Part shown: positions 44,790 to 56,129 of the stretch, piece after piece | Layout: each line of letters starts with the position of its first letter | Position numbering within the stretch: the stretch's first letter is position 1 | Assembly (NCBI GenBank): GCA_030035585.1 | Contig: CM057482.1 | Span: forward strand, 61,074,828-61,138,827 | Direction: 5' to 3' | Length of the DNA stretch: 64,000 nucleotides | Source of the DNA: Dugong dugon | Taxonomy: Eukaryota > Chordata > Mammalia > Sirenia > Dugongidae | The notes under the pieces: generated by a model | The model's input: only the letters and a program-made list of their open reading frames with translations | What the model was told of the DNA's origin: nothing | Database searches by the model: none | Made by a program: the position numbers and the translations under genes

Positions 44790-45662
44790 AGTAATACAAA
44801 ATGTAACAACACCGAATGCTGGTGAGGTTGTGGAGCAACAGAAAATCATTCTTTGCTAGTGGGAACCCAAAATGGTAGAGCCACTTTGGAAAACAGTCTG
44901 GTAGTTTCTTACAAAGCTAAACAGGTTTACCACATGATTCAGCAATCATGCTCTTAGGTATTTTCTCAAATGACTTGAAAACTTACGTCCACACAAAAAC
45001 CTGCACACAAATGTTTATAGCAGCTTTACTCACAATCGCCAAAACTGGAAGCAACCAAGATGTCCTTCAATAGGTGAATGGATAAACAAGTTGTGGTACA
45101 TCCATATAATGGAATATTATTCAGTGATAAAAATAAATGAGCAGCCAAGCTATGAAAAGACATGAAGGAACATTAAATGCAATTGCTAAATGAAAGAAAC
45201 CAGACTGAAAAAGCTACTTACTGTATGATTCCAGCTGTATGACATTCTGGAAAAGGCACAACCATAGAGACAGCAAAACGATTAATGATTGCCAGGGGCT
45301 GAGGAGGGGGGAAGGGATTAATGGGTGAAGTGCAGGACATTTTAAGGACAGTTAAAGTATTCTTCATGATACTGTAATGTTGGATACATACATAATGCAT
45401 TTGTTGAAAACCATAAACTGCACAACACTAACAGTGAACCCTAATGTAAACTATGGACTTTAATTGATAATTATATATCAACAGTGGTTCATCAAACATT
45501 AAAAAAAAGTACCACAAGAATGCAAGATGTTAATAATAGCAGAAATTGGGGGTGGGGGTAGGGTAGGAGGTATATAGGAACTCTCTGTACTTTCTGTGTA
45601 GTTTTTTTTTTTGTAAACCTAAAACTGCCCTAAAAAAATAAAGTCTATTTAAAATATTTCAA
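44790..45662 (+). mobile_element. L1M LINE 3' end
   Basis: Classic ancient L1 3' sequence: AATGCTGGTGAGGTTGTGGA, ACCACATGATTCAGCAATCA, AATGGAATATTATTCAGTG, ATGATTGCCAGGGGCTGAGG, ending A-rich. No ORF survives. Confidence 0.88.
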
Positions 45663-45769
45663 TTAAAATAAAAAGTAATCCAGGGAACCCTAAAAGCACT
45701 GGCACTGCCCAGTTGCCCTCCGGGGTAAACTAAACTGAGCCAGCTAGTTTTCTTCTTCAGGAGGAAACT

Positions 45770-46050
45770 GAAGAGCCAGACTCCAAAGTCTACATACTGT
45801 ATGATTCCATTTCTATGGTGTTCTAGAAAAGGCAAAACTCTAGGGATAGAAAACAGATCAGTGGGTGCCAGGGGCTAGAGGGTGGGTGTAGGGGTTGGTA
45901 ACAGAGGGGCACAAGGGAACTTTTTGGGGATAATGGAAATGTGTATGCTAATTGTGGTGGGGTTACACATGATGGTATACATTTGTCAAAATTCATTGAA
46001 TGGTAAGCTTAAACTTAATTATACCTCTATAAAGCTGATTTAAATACACA
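45770..46050 (+). mobile_element. Second L1M 3' fragment
   Basis: ATACTGTATGATTCCATTTC, GTGGGTGCCAGGGGCTAGAG and AATTATACCTCTATAAAGC repeat the same L1 3' region as the preceding element, so this is a separate insertion. Confidence 0.82.
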
Positions 46051-47029
46051 GAAAAAATTTTTCAAAAGGGAGCTGGTAGATCTTGAGCTGAAATTTCCAT
46101 TACACAACTGCATTGCAGTAAACCCAGGAACTTGAATCTCTTGGTCATCCAACCTGATCAGCGTGGAGATTTCTTGCAGGTAGCCACTGCAGACAGATAT
46201 ACCGTGTCCAGTGAGAAGGAGGTTCTGATATGGATTTTCAGGCAGAAAGCTTTTGTAGCTGTTCCAATAAGAAGCTGATTGCTAGGGTTACCCTGGCTTC
46301 CTGCCTCCCTTCCAGAATCTTCAGAGGTCATACTGTGTTCCTGGTAGAGACATTCATCTGTAAAATTGCCTCAAGCCAGATTAAATATAACATCACTGTT
46401 TTTAACCTATATCTCACATGACATACATGTCTTTATCTTCATATCTTGCTGTACTTCAAAGTACATACCTGTCTCTATGCTCAGCACTGGGAAGATAAAT
46501 TCTGCTAAAAATACTATTGTAGCTACCACATGCCTCAAAAAACTTGGCATGGATTAAAACTGAGCCTGCCCAGAAGACTAAGTACACTAGTCTAGTCTAT
46601 CTGTCCTTCCAACCTATAGGTCAACTACCCCCCTACACATTTCTCTGACACTTGGTTAAGGTACCTCTACCTGAAAAGGTTAGTTCCTTTGCTTCTGGTC
46701 TAATTCCTCCTGTTTGAGGATGACCCAGAGGCTTCTGACCCATGTTAATAGCTCAACTGGAAAAGGAACATAAGCCACGTAAATATAGTCTAACATTGAA
46801 AATAATCAGATCAGTCATGCTAATTAATAAGCATACAAGGTCATCTCCCAAAAGAAAATAGGGTCTTTTTGTACAAAAAAGCTGCAGAAAGAATGGATTT
46901 TAAAGGGAAATGAAAACTAAAGAGCCAGTCTTAACTTTGGACTCCTTAAGCTATTGGTGTTATCGCTTCCAGGCAAGAGATCACCAGGGCACCTCACAGC
47001 AAGGTGGTGGACTACCCTGTCGAGTTAAA
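46051..47029. other. Unassigned intergenic stretch downstream of OLFM4
   Basis: I see no gene or nameable repeat here. Confidence 0.5.
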
Positions 47030-47180
47030 GAAGGAGGAGGAGAAGCAGGAGGGGAGAAAGGGAAGGGGAGGAGAAGGAGAAGAAGCGAAAGGGAAGAAGG
47101 AGGAAAGAGGGGGATGGAGGGAGGACAGAAGAAGGAGGAGGGAGGAGGAAGTGGAGGTGGAGAAGCAGGAGAAGAAAAAT
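47030..47180. repeat. Polypurine (GGA/GAA)n tract
   Basis: About 150 bp of almost pure A/G on the plus strand, made of GGAGGA, GAAGGA and AGGGAA units. It ends within about 15 bp of the OLFM4 polyadenylation signals. Two overlapping Glu/Gly/Arg/Lys-rich ORFs here are products of the repeat. Confidence 0.95.
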
Positions 47181-48454
47181 GAAAGACAACATTTTATTCA
47201 AAGCACATTTTAATCATTTATTAAAAGGGGAGGGAGTACAGCATTTAAGAAGCCCATCGTGTAGACCGGGATTGAAGAACAGACACCAGATGATAAAGCA
47301 CAGAAGCACACACAACTATGGGACTGATATACTAGGTACTTTTAAAGGCTTTGCTACATCTCTTCATAGAAAAACAGAGGCCAAGTTTCATTTTCTTACA
47401 AATGCCAGGCTTAAATGAAGAAAACAAATTATGCCTTTAAAAAGTTTATATGAAACAATTGATATGACTTAATACAAGTCTCACATACATTCCAGTGGCT
47501 TTATTATATAACCAAAAATGCTATCATTCATTTTATTACTGCCATCTGATTTTCTTATAGTCTTAGAATCATAGAAGTATAAAAGTTCATGAGACAAAAA
47601 GAAAATTATTTTATCTTATAGCTGTTCCACAGAAAACTGATTAATTTAAAAAAATATAAGCAGGAGGGTAAGGAGAGGGTGGGGGTAATTGTTGGTAAGT
47701 CTGGTTCTAATCTTCCCACTGCCTTTGGAATGAAGGTATGAGGTAGGAGGGATCTACTGAGTCATGTAGATGGACAAAGGGAGGAAAGAAAAATCAAGGG
47801 CCTCATCTGCAGATCCATCTGGGATTGATTTGAAGTGTACAATACATAAAAGGGCATTTCTTCAGAAAATTCAGAGCATTTTACAGATATACGGTAAACA
47901 TTCCAGATTTACATATCTGCTCTGCATAAAATCCCATCCAGGTGTTATTGAGAAAAATATAGTTGAAGATTTGGTCCCTCAAGGAGCTTTAGATACTAAT
48001 CCACCTAATTAAGTCCCAGGTTCCTTTTAGCCATGGAAAAATTTGCTGGGCTACCTGGAGGAGAACCGGTCTGTGAGCCCTGTCTCGTACAAAGAATCTC
48101 CAGAAGCCACACTGAGGTCTCTCGAAGTTCCTTAATTTCCAGATGTCAGTTCACTATAGGCTTCATTAGACACATCATACCCCCACCTCTGACAACCCCA
48201 CCCTGGAGGCACCTTACTTCAGTTAGAAAATGCATCCCAGGAGGCAAAAGTCTTCCAAGGGCTCATCAAATCAGGGCAAATGTCCTAGGTCTCTAGTGTG
48301 GTAGAACCATGCTCCCAAACAGTACTACTAAGCAAGCAGAAACAAGTACACATCTGGATTTCCTTGCAGATAGGTAAGTAAGTGGAGAAGACCATTTTTC
48401 AACAAACATTTTCTTTCTTTCTCACCCTGACACCTAAACAGTTTACTGGGGTTC
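47175..48454 (-). other. OLFM4: OLFM4 3' UTR (probable extent)
   Basis: The non-coding continuation of the terminal exon runs from the TAG at 48455 to the first plausible polyadenylation signals. On the minus strand these are AATAAA at 47217-47222 and 47193-47198. That gives about 1.25 kb, close to what I remember for the human 3' UTR. Few recognisable repeats occur in this stretch, unlike its surroundings, which is consistent with exonic sequence. An in-frame GAA CCC CAG TAA directly follows the TAG (48443-48454) and looks like former coding sequence. The exact cleavage site cannot be seen. Confidence 0.72.
47193..47222 (-). terminator. Paired AATAAA polyadenylation signals of OLFM4
   Basis: Two canonical hexamers lie 24 bp apart on the minus strand, at 47217-47222 and 47193-47198. 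They sit at about the expected distance downstream of the OLFM4 stop codon. Cleavage would be expected 10-30 bases further left, right at the edge of the purine-rich tract. Which hexamer is used cannot be told from the sequence. Confidence 0.6.
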
Positions 48455-49245
48455 CTACTGGAAGATAACATCATAATTCAGAAGGTAACCATCATTATAG
48501 ACAAAAAGTTTCTGGTCAAAAGGGTGATAGTTAATGCTCTGCACTTTTTCCTGCACCTTTGGCATTTTAATGCCTAGTCGGCCCTCCTCCTCTGTGTTTG
48601 TGTCATAGTAGTAAAAAATCTCTTCCGCTCTGGTGCTCAGAGTACGGGTGGCATACAGAACCCCACACACCATGAAGGCGTTGGAAACAGATGGCTTATA
48701 CTGGCTGGTCTGCCAAGTGTTTAGCACCTCAAGTGTGGTGTCGTTGAGTTTACTAATCACTATGTTACCAGTGCTGGCTTCAGTTGAATAAATCACCCAC
48801 AATCCATTCTCATCCACAGCAAAGTCCATATCTTGCCAACCAACATTAGCATATGAAAAACGGTTATTATAGGCAGCACCAGGGAGAAGGCGCTTCACAG
48901 AGACTGTGCTGGTGGTCAAGTTAACCTTAGCAATCTCCCGGGTGTTGTACCAGTTGATATACATGCTGTTGTTGTAGACGGCGATACCACTGCCTTGGCC
49001 GTAAGCAATCCGATTCTGTTGGGTATTTTTGTACAATAGCAAATCATCCAGTGTGTTGTAGAGTCTGTAATATTCCAATAGTCTCCCATCTGTATTCAAA
49101 GGTGCTACCCAATACAGCCCTTTCTCTGGATGCTGAGGAGAGTAATCCCGACCCCAGGCCCCATATATATAGGAAAACCCTTCCCAGTTGAGCTGAACCA
49201 CAGACGGCTTGCTGATGTTCACCACGCCACCATGAGCACAGCTCC
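48455..49245 (-). CDS. OLFM4: OLFM4 terminal exon (exon 5): complete olfactomedin domain
   Basis: This exon encodes the C-terminal olfactomedin domain of olfactomedin-4, a secreted glycoprotein of intestinal crypt cells, neutrophils and endometrium that forms disulfide-linked multimers and binds lectins and cadherins (family knowledge). Reading the minus strand, the acceptor ends TTCTAG at 49246-49247. The first two bases complete a split glycine, followed by [20 protein letters not shown]. About 262 residues follow without interruption to TAG at 48455-48457. Key features are two cysteines (SCAHG near the start and FMVCGVLYA late in the domain) that fit the conserved OLF disulfide, the motifs [20 protein letters not shown] and [17 protein letters not shown], and N-glycosylation sequons at NIS, NNS, NLT and NDT. 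Similarity to the human protein as I remember it is very high, which separates it from OLFM1-3 and myocilin. The upstream in-frame ATG at 49270 is intronic and is not the start. The C-terminus looks about four residues shorter than human because of an early TAG. Confidence 0.97.
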
Positions 49246-49324
49246 CTAGAAGGAGAAAATGACAAGGCATTCTTAGAGAAAAGAAATGACAAGATACAAA
49301 CCCTTCAATATCCTAAGAAGCAAA

Positions 49325-49528
49325 AAACCAGTCGCTGTTGAATTGATTCAGACTCATGGAAACCCCATGTGTGTCAGAGTAGAACTGTGCTCCGTACAGT
49401 TTTCAAAGGCTAATTTTTTGGAAATAGATCGCCAGACTTTTCTTCTGAGGCACCTCTGGGTACTCTCGAACCTCTAACATTTCGGTTAGTGGCTAAGTGT
49501 GTTAATCATTTGCATCACCCAGGGACTC
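49325..49528 (-). repeat. AfroSINE, type B, 80 bp upstream of OLFM4 exon 5
   Basis: In OLFM4 transcript orientation, from CAGTCGCTGTTGAATTGATT to TTTGCATCACCCAGGGACTC on the plus strand. CCTAAGAAGCAAA (left) and CTCTAAGAAGAAA (right) are a worn target duplication. It lies just beyond the region holding the exon 5 acceptor. Confidence 0.93.
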
Positions 49529-50053
49529 CTCTAAGAAGAAAGGAATCCATCAATATTTTTCCTGTCAAGGTTCAATGACGTGTTCTGATGGAGAAGAGCC
49601 CAAACCTCCCCTTTGTTTCAGCCTCAATGCGAACCTCCGTGGGTTCCCAGGAGAACTATCTGCTGTTTCTGAGGATGGGCTTTTAATCCAGAAAACGAGG
49701 GGAATGGAACCACCAAGAACCATATTTAAAAGGTTTGTGGGCCCAGAGTGAGGACAGGAGGATTTGGTGAATTTCATTTATTTTCTTCTATTAGAAGGCA
49801 TTTTGCAAATATTATCTTATTTCATTTTTCTTACAGAGAAATCAAAAAAGCAAGAATCATCCCAGAATCCTACCCTGTTTCTATAAAACCAGAAGGTCTA
49901 CATAACAGGGCCAGCCCCAGGGAAAATTGTCATGAAGGAGAAGATTGTCTGGGCAGTCTCTGTGCCCTTCCCCCTTCTGCCCTTCCCTGGGATCCCAAGT
50001 GCATACCCACACCAGGCACCAAACTTGCTCCAAGCTCATCTCAGAAGAGGAAG

Positions 50054-50484
50054 TAGTTATGGAGCAAATTGTGTCCCACCAAAATGTGTTGGAATCCTAA
50101 CCCCCATACCTGTGGATGTAATCCTGTTTGGGAATAGGGTTTTCTCTGCTATGTTAATGAGGCCATATCAGTGTAGGGTGTGTCCTAAACCTAATCACTT
50201 CTGAGTTATAGAAACAGCAGGTTAGACACAGAGAAAAGTGCACATACTCGGGAAGACAATGCTGTGTGAGGATCCTCTAGAAGTAAAGGAACCAAGGAAC
50301 GCCAGGGCTACAGAAGCTGAAAAAGACAAGGCTCCTCCCCAGAGCCGACAGAGAGAGAGTCTTCTCCTAGAGTTAACACCCTGAATTTGGACTTTCAGCC
50401 TCCTGAAAAGTGAGAAGATAAACTTCTGTTCTTTAAAGTCACTTCTTTGTGGTATTTCTGTTACAGCGGCACTAAGTAACTTAG
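50054..50484 (+). mobile_element. MLT1-like MaLR LTR in OLFM4 intron 4
   Basis: AGTTATGGAGCAAATTGTGT, AATCCTAACCCCCATACCTG, CAAGGAACGCCAGGGCTAC and TGTGGTATTTCTGTTACAGC are MLT1 phrases in order. It is antisense to OLFM4. Confidence 0.85.
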
Positions 50485-52146
50485 GTTTTAAATATAGTAA
50501 TCTAAGGATGAGAATGCCTTCCAGATCCTGAAAGATCCCAGATCCCTACAGTGCTGGGATTTCAACCATAAGAGGCCGTGAAAATTATTTTAGGGTAATG
50601 TTGCCCATTCTGTGCCCGCTGCATAGGCCACTACATACGACCATTTGGTGATCTTCTTGTTGCAGAGTAGTAAGGTGGGTCCTGCTGTACTTAACCCATA
50701 CCCTACTGAGCCACACAGAGTGATGGGTGAATATTTCATCTTTCCCACTTTAGCACTGTCATTGCCACGATGTGCACAGTCAAATGGGACCCAGAATCAC
50801 TGGCCCATTGACTCTACATTCCCCTAACACTTGGGGAAATGCCTCAGGCTGGGCAAATGGCCCTTCACATCTCTCTCTCTGCAACATCTGTGAACACAAA
50901 CCGTTAATGAGCCATAAACAATAAAACAGCATTCCTCTAGCATTTTTATAGTAACTCTATATGGAGTTGAACATACATCTAGGGGGATCTTAATGAAGAT
51001 CCTTACAAAAACTGGTGAAATGGTTTATTGGCTAACAAAGAAAATTCAAACTCAAGTACACCTGAGGTCATTTTTCTCTTCCTGCTGCTTGGAGCAGAGG
51101 AGGCGAGGGGAGGAGGGAACAGATACTGAATCGCTGGATCTGGCTTTAAGCGCATGGAGGGAATCAGGGAGCCACAGAAAGCTCATGAGGTGAGCTGGAG
51201 CCAAAAGCAGAGCTCCAGAGAATTGCCTGAGATTAGCATTGTGGGGGGATTGTGGAAGCAAAGCTTTTGTCTCTGAGTCTCTGCCTCTGACTGCTATGGA
51301 AAGACCCATTCCTTTCCTTGCCAAATGCCTTCCCCATCTGCCCGCCTCACTCAAGGACTGCTCAGAGGTGAAATCACTACCAGAAATCCTGCTTTTATTT
51401 TTCCAGTCTGCTGGGGGCTTCTTGGTTCCAGAATTAAATATGGGCTTCTTAAACGCTATCTATCATAAATCTGCAGCTGGTGGGGAAGCCAGCCAACCGT
51501 ACAACAGGTAGAGAAATCAAACCACTCTGTACCCAACCTACAATAATTTTGCATATCATTAAGCAGAACACAGTCACGAGTTTATTTTAATAATGTATGT
51601 GCCGTTTCATAAATAAAAAAGCAATGCGCGTTCAGCCAAGCGACTGCTCTCTACTAAAGAAATAATAAATAAAATTATAAATTATTTCTCCTCCTAAAAG
51701 TGATCTCTCAGACGAATGCTTGTTTGCTTTTGTTTATGAAACAATGCATGAATTATTAAAATAAAGTTAGCAGTGTGCTCAGTTTAAGGATAACAAAAAC
51801 TGTTCTAGTTTCCATATGCTGCAAACTAGATTTACTAGTTAAAATATCTTTCCAAGGACTTATTTATTCAACCACGTTTCACTCTGAGGAAATGAAAGAA
51901 AGTAATTTCTTTTCATTCAGGTTGGAAGACTTAGGAGCTGTTTGCTTAATTGAATCTTACCTTACTGGAAAGGAAATATCCCAAATCAACAGCAGAAAAA
52001 TATTTAAGGAAAACTTATGATGTATGTGACTTATTCAGACATTATCATGGGACATAGGTAATACACTATTCAGATGTGGAAATCCTTAGGTATGAAATAA
52101 CCAAAATAAACTTCTCTTAAAAATTATTATCACTACTACTAATAAA

Positions 52147-52352
52147 AGGAGTTCTGGTGGTGCAGTGGTTAAGCACTCGGCTGCTAACTGAAAGGTCAGT
52201 GGTTCGAACCCACCAGCTGCGCCGTGGGAGAAAAGACCTGGCGATATGCTCCTGTAAAGATTAGAGCCTAGGAAACCCTATAGGGCAATTGTGTTCTGTC
52301 CTATAGGGTTGCTGTGAGTTGGAATTGACTCAACGGCACACCACAACAACTA
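52147..52352 (+). repeat. AfroSINE, long type A, in OLFM4 intron 4
   Basis: Head AGGAGTTCTGGTGGTGCAGT, B-box GTGGTTCGAACCCACCAG, tail CCTATAGGGTTGCTGTGAG. ACTAATAA flanks it. Confidence 0.94.
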
Positions 52353-52553
52353 ATAATAATAATAATAGTGGCTCATCATTTCACCAGTTGAACAGGAAAT
52401 TAAAATCGTACCCAATATAAATATTAAAAGTGTATGAAACATAAATCTCTTTTATTCATCTCTCAGCCACTCCTGAACACTCTCCTGTCTTTCTAGTTAA
52501 AACTTCTTTATCCTCTATCCTCTCTGGGCCATTTTTAGGGCCCTGGCTATGGC

Positions 52554-52762
52554 CAGGAGTCACTGGATGGTGTAAACAGTGACACACTCAGCCACTAACC
52601 AAAAGGCTGGAGGCTGGAGTCCACCCAGAGGTGCCTCAGAAGAAAGGCCTATGATCCACTTCTGAAAAATCAGCCTTTAAAAACCCTATGGAGTGCAGTT
52701 CTACTGTGACATACATGGGGTCACCATGAGTCTGAATTGACTTGACAGCAATGAGTATTGGT
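52554..52762 (+). repeat. AfroSINE, type B, in OLFM4 intron 4
   Basis: Head GGAGTCACTGGATGGTGTAA, GAAGAAAGGCCTATGATCC, tail ACATGGGGTCACCATGAGTC. Confidence 0.92.
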
Positions 52763-52916
52763 CAAAAGGCAGTCGGCACAGGGAAGATAACTAAGCACTG
52801 TTGCCGATGTTACAGACGCAGCCACGGCAAGCAACCACAGACCAGGAAGAAGGCTCTGCGGGCTTTCCTGGCTCCTGGCATCAGTCCTTCTGGGAAACAA
52901 TACTGAAACTGACAGC

Positions 52917-53078
52917 CAGCCCATCGTCCACTGCTCAGCTAGTCGAGCCTGAGTCCCCACCCTCAGCCCATCGTCCACTGCTCAGCTGGTCCAGCCTGAG
53001 GTCCAGCCTGGGTCCCCACCCTCAGCCCACCGCCCACTGCTCAGCTAGTCCAGCCTGAGTCCCCAGCCTCAGCCCATC
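52917..53078. repeat. Minisatellite, about 47 bp unit, 3+ copies
   Basis: Units start at 52917, 52964 and 53022 with CAGCCCA(T/C)CG(T/C)CCACTGC and continue TCAGCT(A/G)GTC(G/C)AGCCTGAG. The second unit has an internal 11 bp duplication, and a partial fourth unit starts at 53069. It lies within OLFM4 intron 4. Confidence 0.93.
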
Positions 53079-53434
53079 TACCCTGAGCGGCTCCCTGCTC
53101 TCCCTTATCCCACATCCCTTCCCAAGCCCTTCCTTCATTTCCAGGTCTTAGAGACACTATATCCCCTTCCTGACCCAGTTCCCAGTCCAACTTTACGCTG
53201 CTGCTTGGACTACAGCCCATTGCCCAGCCAACATCCAAGAATTCTAAAAGACCAATGAATCATTTTGCATTTGCTGGTGGAAGAAATACAGCATAGAACT
53301 GCCAGGAGCAAAAGTACACTTTTAGCTACTTCATGAGCAAGGAAGCAAAGATAATTTGATGTTAATCAGGTTTGGTGGGTTGTTGGAACTTCCTTGTCAC
53401 CCCAGGAATCACAGGTGCATCCTTCTACTAGAGC

Positions 53435-53640
53435 ATCTGTGGAAGGCAGCCCAGTACAGTGAACATATCACCAGCTGTGGGGTCCGACAGATTGCAGTTG
53501 AAATCCTGCCTCTCTTACTTACTAGCTGTGTATCTTCAGCAAGTTACTTAACCTCTCTGAGTCTCAGTTTCCTCATGTTAAAACAAATAATAATACTTAT
53601 TCTGAAGGGTTATTAAGAAGAATAGAAAGAATAGAGAGAC
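53435..53640 (+). repeat. MIR in OLFM4 intron 4
   Basis: Plus-strand MIR: CTTACTAGCTGTGTATCTTC, AGTTACTTAACCTCTCTGAG, TCAGTTTCCTCATGTTAAAA and AATAATACTTATTCTGAAGG. Confidence 0.88.
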
Positions 53641-53641
53641 T

Positions 53642-53848
53642 TGGAGTTCCAGAGTGATGCAAATGTTTAACATGCTTGGCTGCTAACCAAAAAGTTGGAG
53701 GTTCGAGTCCCCCCAGAGGTACCTCAGAAAAAAGATCTGGCAATCTACTTCTGAAAAATCAGCCCTTGAAAACCCTATGGAGTACAGTTCTACTCTGACA
53801 CACACGGGGTCAGCACAAGTCAGAGTCAACTCCATGGCACCTGATTAG
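53642..53848 (+). repeat. AfroSINE, type B, in OLFM4 intron 4
   Basis: Head TTGGAGTTCCAGAGTGATGC, B-box GGAGGTTCGAGTCCCCCC, tail ACACACGGGGTCAGCACAAG, followed by a GTTA microrepeat. Confidence 0.92.
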
Positions 53849-54833
53849 TTAGTTAGTTATCATCATTATAATCACATCATGTTACAATTGGAGGTTTAGG
53901 TGACTATCTCCCTTGCTGAACTATGGCTTCTAGAGGTTTCTTTACTCATCCTGGTTACCCCAGTACTCAGAACAGGGCTCGCCACACAGTGGCACCAAAT
54001 TACGTTTGTGGAGTAAAGGAAAAAAAGACCAACCAAATCTCCTAAACCCAGCTTATCCTTATTTATAAAACAGCAGCCCTCCACCCTACTATGAATCTGA
54101 ATTCTTCAGAGTATTCACTCCACAGAACATAATGCAAGGAATCCTCTACCCAAGTGTAGCGCTGGTTGGCAATCATCATGGAATTCATTAGATATTGCCA
54201 CAGGATTCCAAAAATATCCTGGGAAGACATAACTAAACTGGGATTTTGAAACACTCTACCTTGACTTTTAAAGGTATCGCAGTTAGCAGCATTAAATAAA
54301 CAAAAGCCAAATACCATATGCCTGCAGAGGATCTGTAATCTTAGATCTGTGACCTGGGCAACTGAATTTCATTTGAGCCAAGAGGAGAATACTACAGACT
54401 TGTGAGAATTAGACAAAATGATCAGAACCATAAAATGATGAAGACTACATTGAATCTGAATTATGGAATATAGGCTCCTCAACATTCGGTCTTGTCTAGA
54501 CTTGGGATTTTAGTGGGTCTTTCTGTGCCCTTCATACCCTGTTCAATCACCACCATTTACTAAGCACCTACTATGTGCCAGTACAGAACCCAGCATCCCC
54601 AAGCCAAATGGTGATCGATCCCTGAGCATCCTCATCCCATTTTGCCTCAGGAACAGCCAAGGTTGTGGGAAAGTGAAAGGAAATCTGGGTCCAATTTGCT
54701 CAGACAACACAGCTGGCCTGGGATGGTTCACAGAAGTCTAAATGTGAGGACCTACAGGAAATTTCTTAGGGGAAAAAAAAGAAATCTAACAAAAATAATT
54801 CAATAGATTCATTTGTTCTCCTCCCTGGATTCC

Positions 54834-55038
54834 AAAACCAGTTGGCGTCAAGTTGACCCCGACTCATGGTAACCCCATGTGTGTCAGAGTACAACTGTGC
54901 TCCATAAGATTTATGTGGCTGATTTTTTAGCAGTAAATTTCCAGGCCTTTCTTCTGAGGCACCTCTGGGTGGACTCAAACCTCCAACCTTTCAGTTACCA
55001 GCTGAGTGTGTTAACCATTTACACCACCCAGGGACTCC
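54834..55038 (-). repeat. AfroSINE, type B, in OLFM4 intron 4
   Basis: On the plus strand, from CAAAACCAGTTGGCGTCAAG to TTACACCACCCAGGGACTCC. Sense relative to OLFM4. Confidence 0.93.
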
Positions 55039-55355
55039 AAGCAGTGTCTTTTCTCCCTCACTAGGATGCCTAACACGCTGGGTCCGCACACAGCCAGGGA
55101 TTGAGGGTCCTTGTTTTGTAGCCCTGGCTCTGTGTGGCCACAGGAAGAACAGTGGTCTTACCACCTAAGTCCCCTCCTCCATGACATGATGGGGCTGAGC
55201 CAGACGGCCCTGGATGCTCCTTCCTGCTCTAAAATTTCCTCATTCTCAGGGATGTATAGAAATCTGTGCCAGAAAAAATCTACCTCATGAGGAAGATTTG
55301 CTGGGACCTAAAAGAAACACTTGCTCAGGTATTATCAGGGGTTCTCATTGCTTCA

Positions 55356-55561
55356 GAGTACCTGGGTGGTACAAATGGTTAAAGGCTCTGCTGCTAACCT
55401 AAAGGCTGGAGGTTCCGGTCCACCCAGAGGCGCCTCAGAAGAAAAGCATGACGATCTCCTTCCAAAAACTCAGCCATTGAAAACCCTGTGGAGCATGGTT
55501 CTACTCTGACACACATGGGGTCGCCAGGAGTCAGAGTTGACACAATGGCGACTGATACTGG
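55356..55561 (+). repeat. AfroSINE, type B, in OLFM4 intron 4
   Basis: Head GAGTACCTGGGTGGTACAAA, B-box GGAGGTTCCGGTCCACCC, tail ACACATGGGGTCGCCAGGAG. Confidence 0.92.
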
Positions 55562-56129
55562 CCAGTGCTTCTCATCCAGTCCTCAAGGAGCCCCGTGTGG
55601 CAGAGCGGAACCAGCTCTCATTTCCAAAGCTTGTGTCCACCCCGATCCCAGACCAAATTTAGCTTTGGTTTGCTCCTGAGGAGACAGCATGCCTTTGTCC
55701 TAAATTGCCTCTGTATGTCACACCGTGACAGATTTCCAACTGCAGTGGGAGGGGAAAAGGGTCCCCTGAACAACACCAAGAGGCTTATGATTATGGCAGC
55801 ATCTAATTAAAGCCTTGAAGAAACCAGCTACATTGACAAGGATCCAGAAATGCCTGGTCTAAAAGGAAACAGGTTGAGAGCAATAGGAATTAATAAAAAT
55901 AGCAAGGGCTGTATACTTTGTTGAAAAGATACAGTCCTTGTTCAGGCTGAGAGGCTCACACGCCCTGCAGAGAAAGCATCCCTGTGATGACGATGTCGCC
56001 AAAGAACAGGGCTGAATGCTGCGGCTGACAAGCTGCCCCCAGCTCACCTGGAGGGTTGCGCTCAGAGCTCAAGGACCTAGCACTGCTTTTGTTCACTGCA
56101 GCGTTCTCACTTCAGATTTCACCATTCAT

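Noticed and set aside
46910..47213. Glu/Gly/Arg/Lys-rich ORFs of 90 and 69 codons
   Set aside because: Both are simple translations of the polypurine tract in different frames.
49246..49270. Met codon at 49270 as the start of a 271-codon protein
   Set aside because: The olfactomedin reading begins after a consensus acceptor at 49246-49247. The residues before it are translated intron, and exon 4 joins in frame.
52147..52352. Possible exonised SINE in OLFM4
   Set aside because: No splice pair consistent with the OLFM4 reading frame is visible around it.
52721..53238. Overlapping ORFs at the OLFM4 intron 4 minisatellite
   Set aside because: Codon content follows the 47 bp tandem repeat; there is no domain, and the location is intronic.
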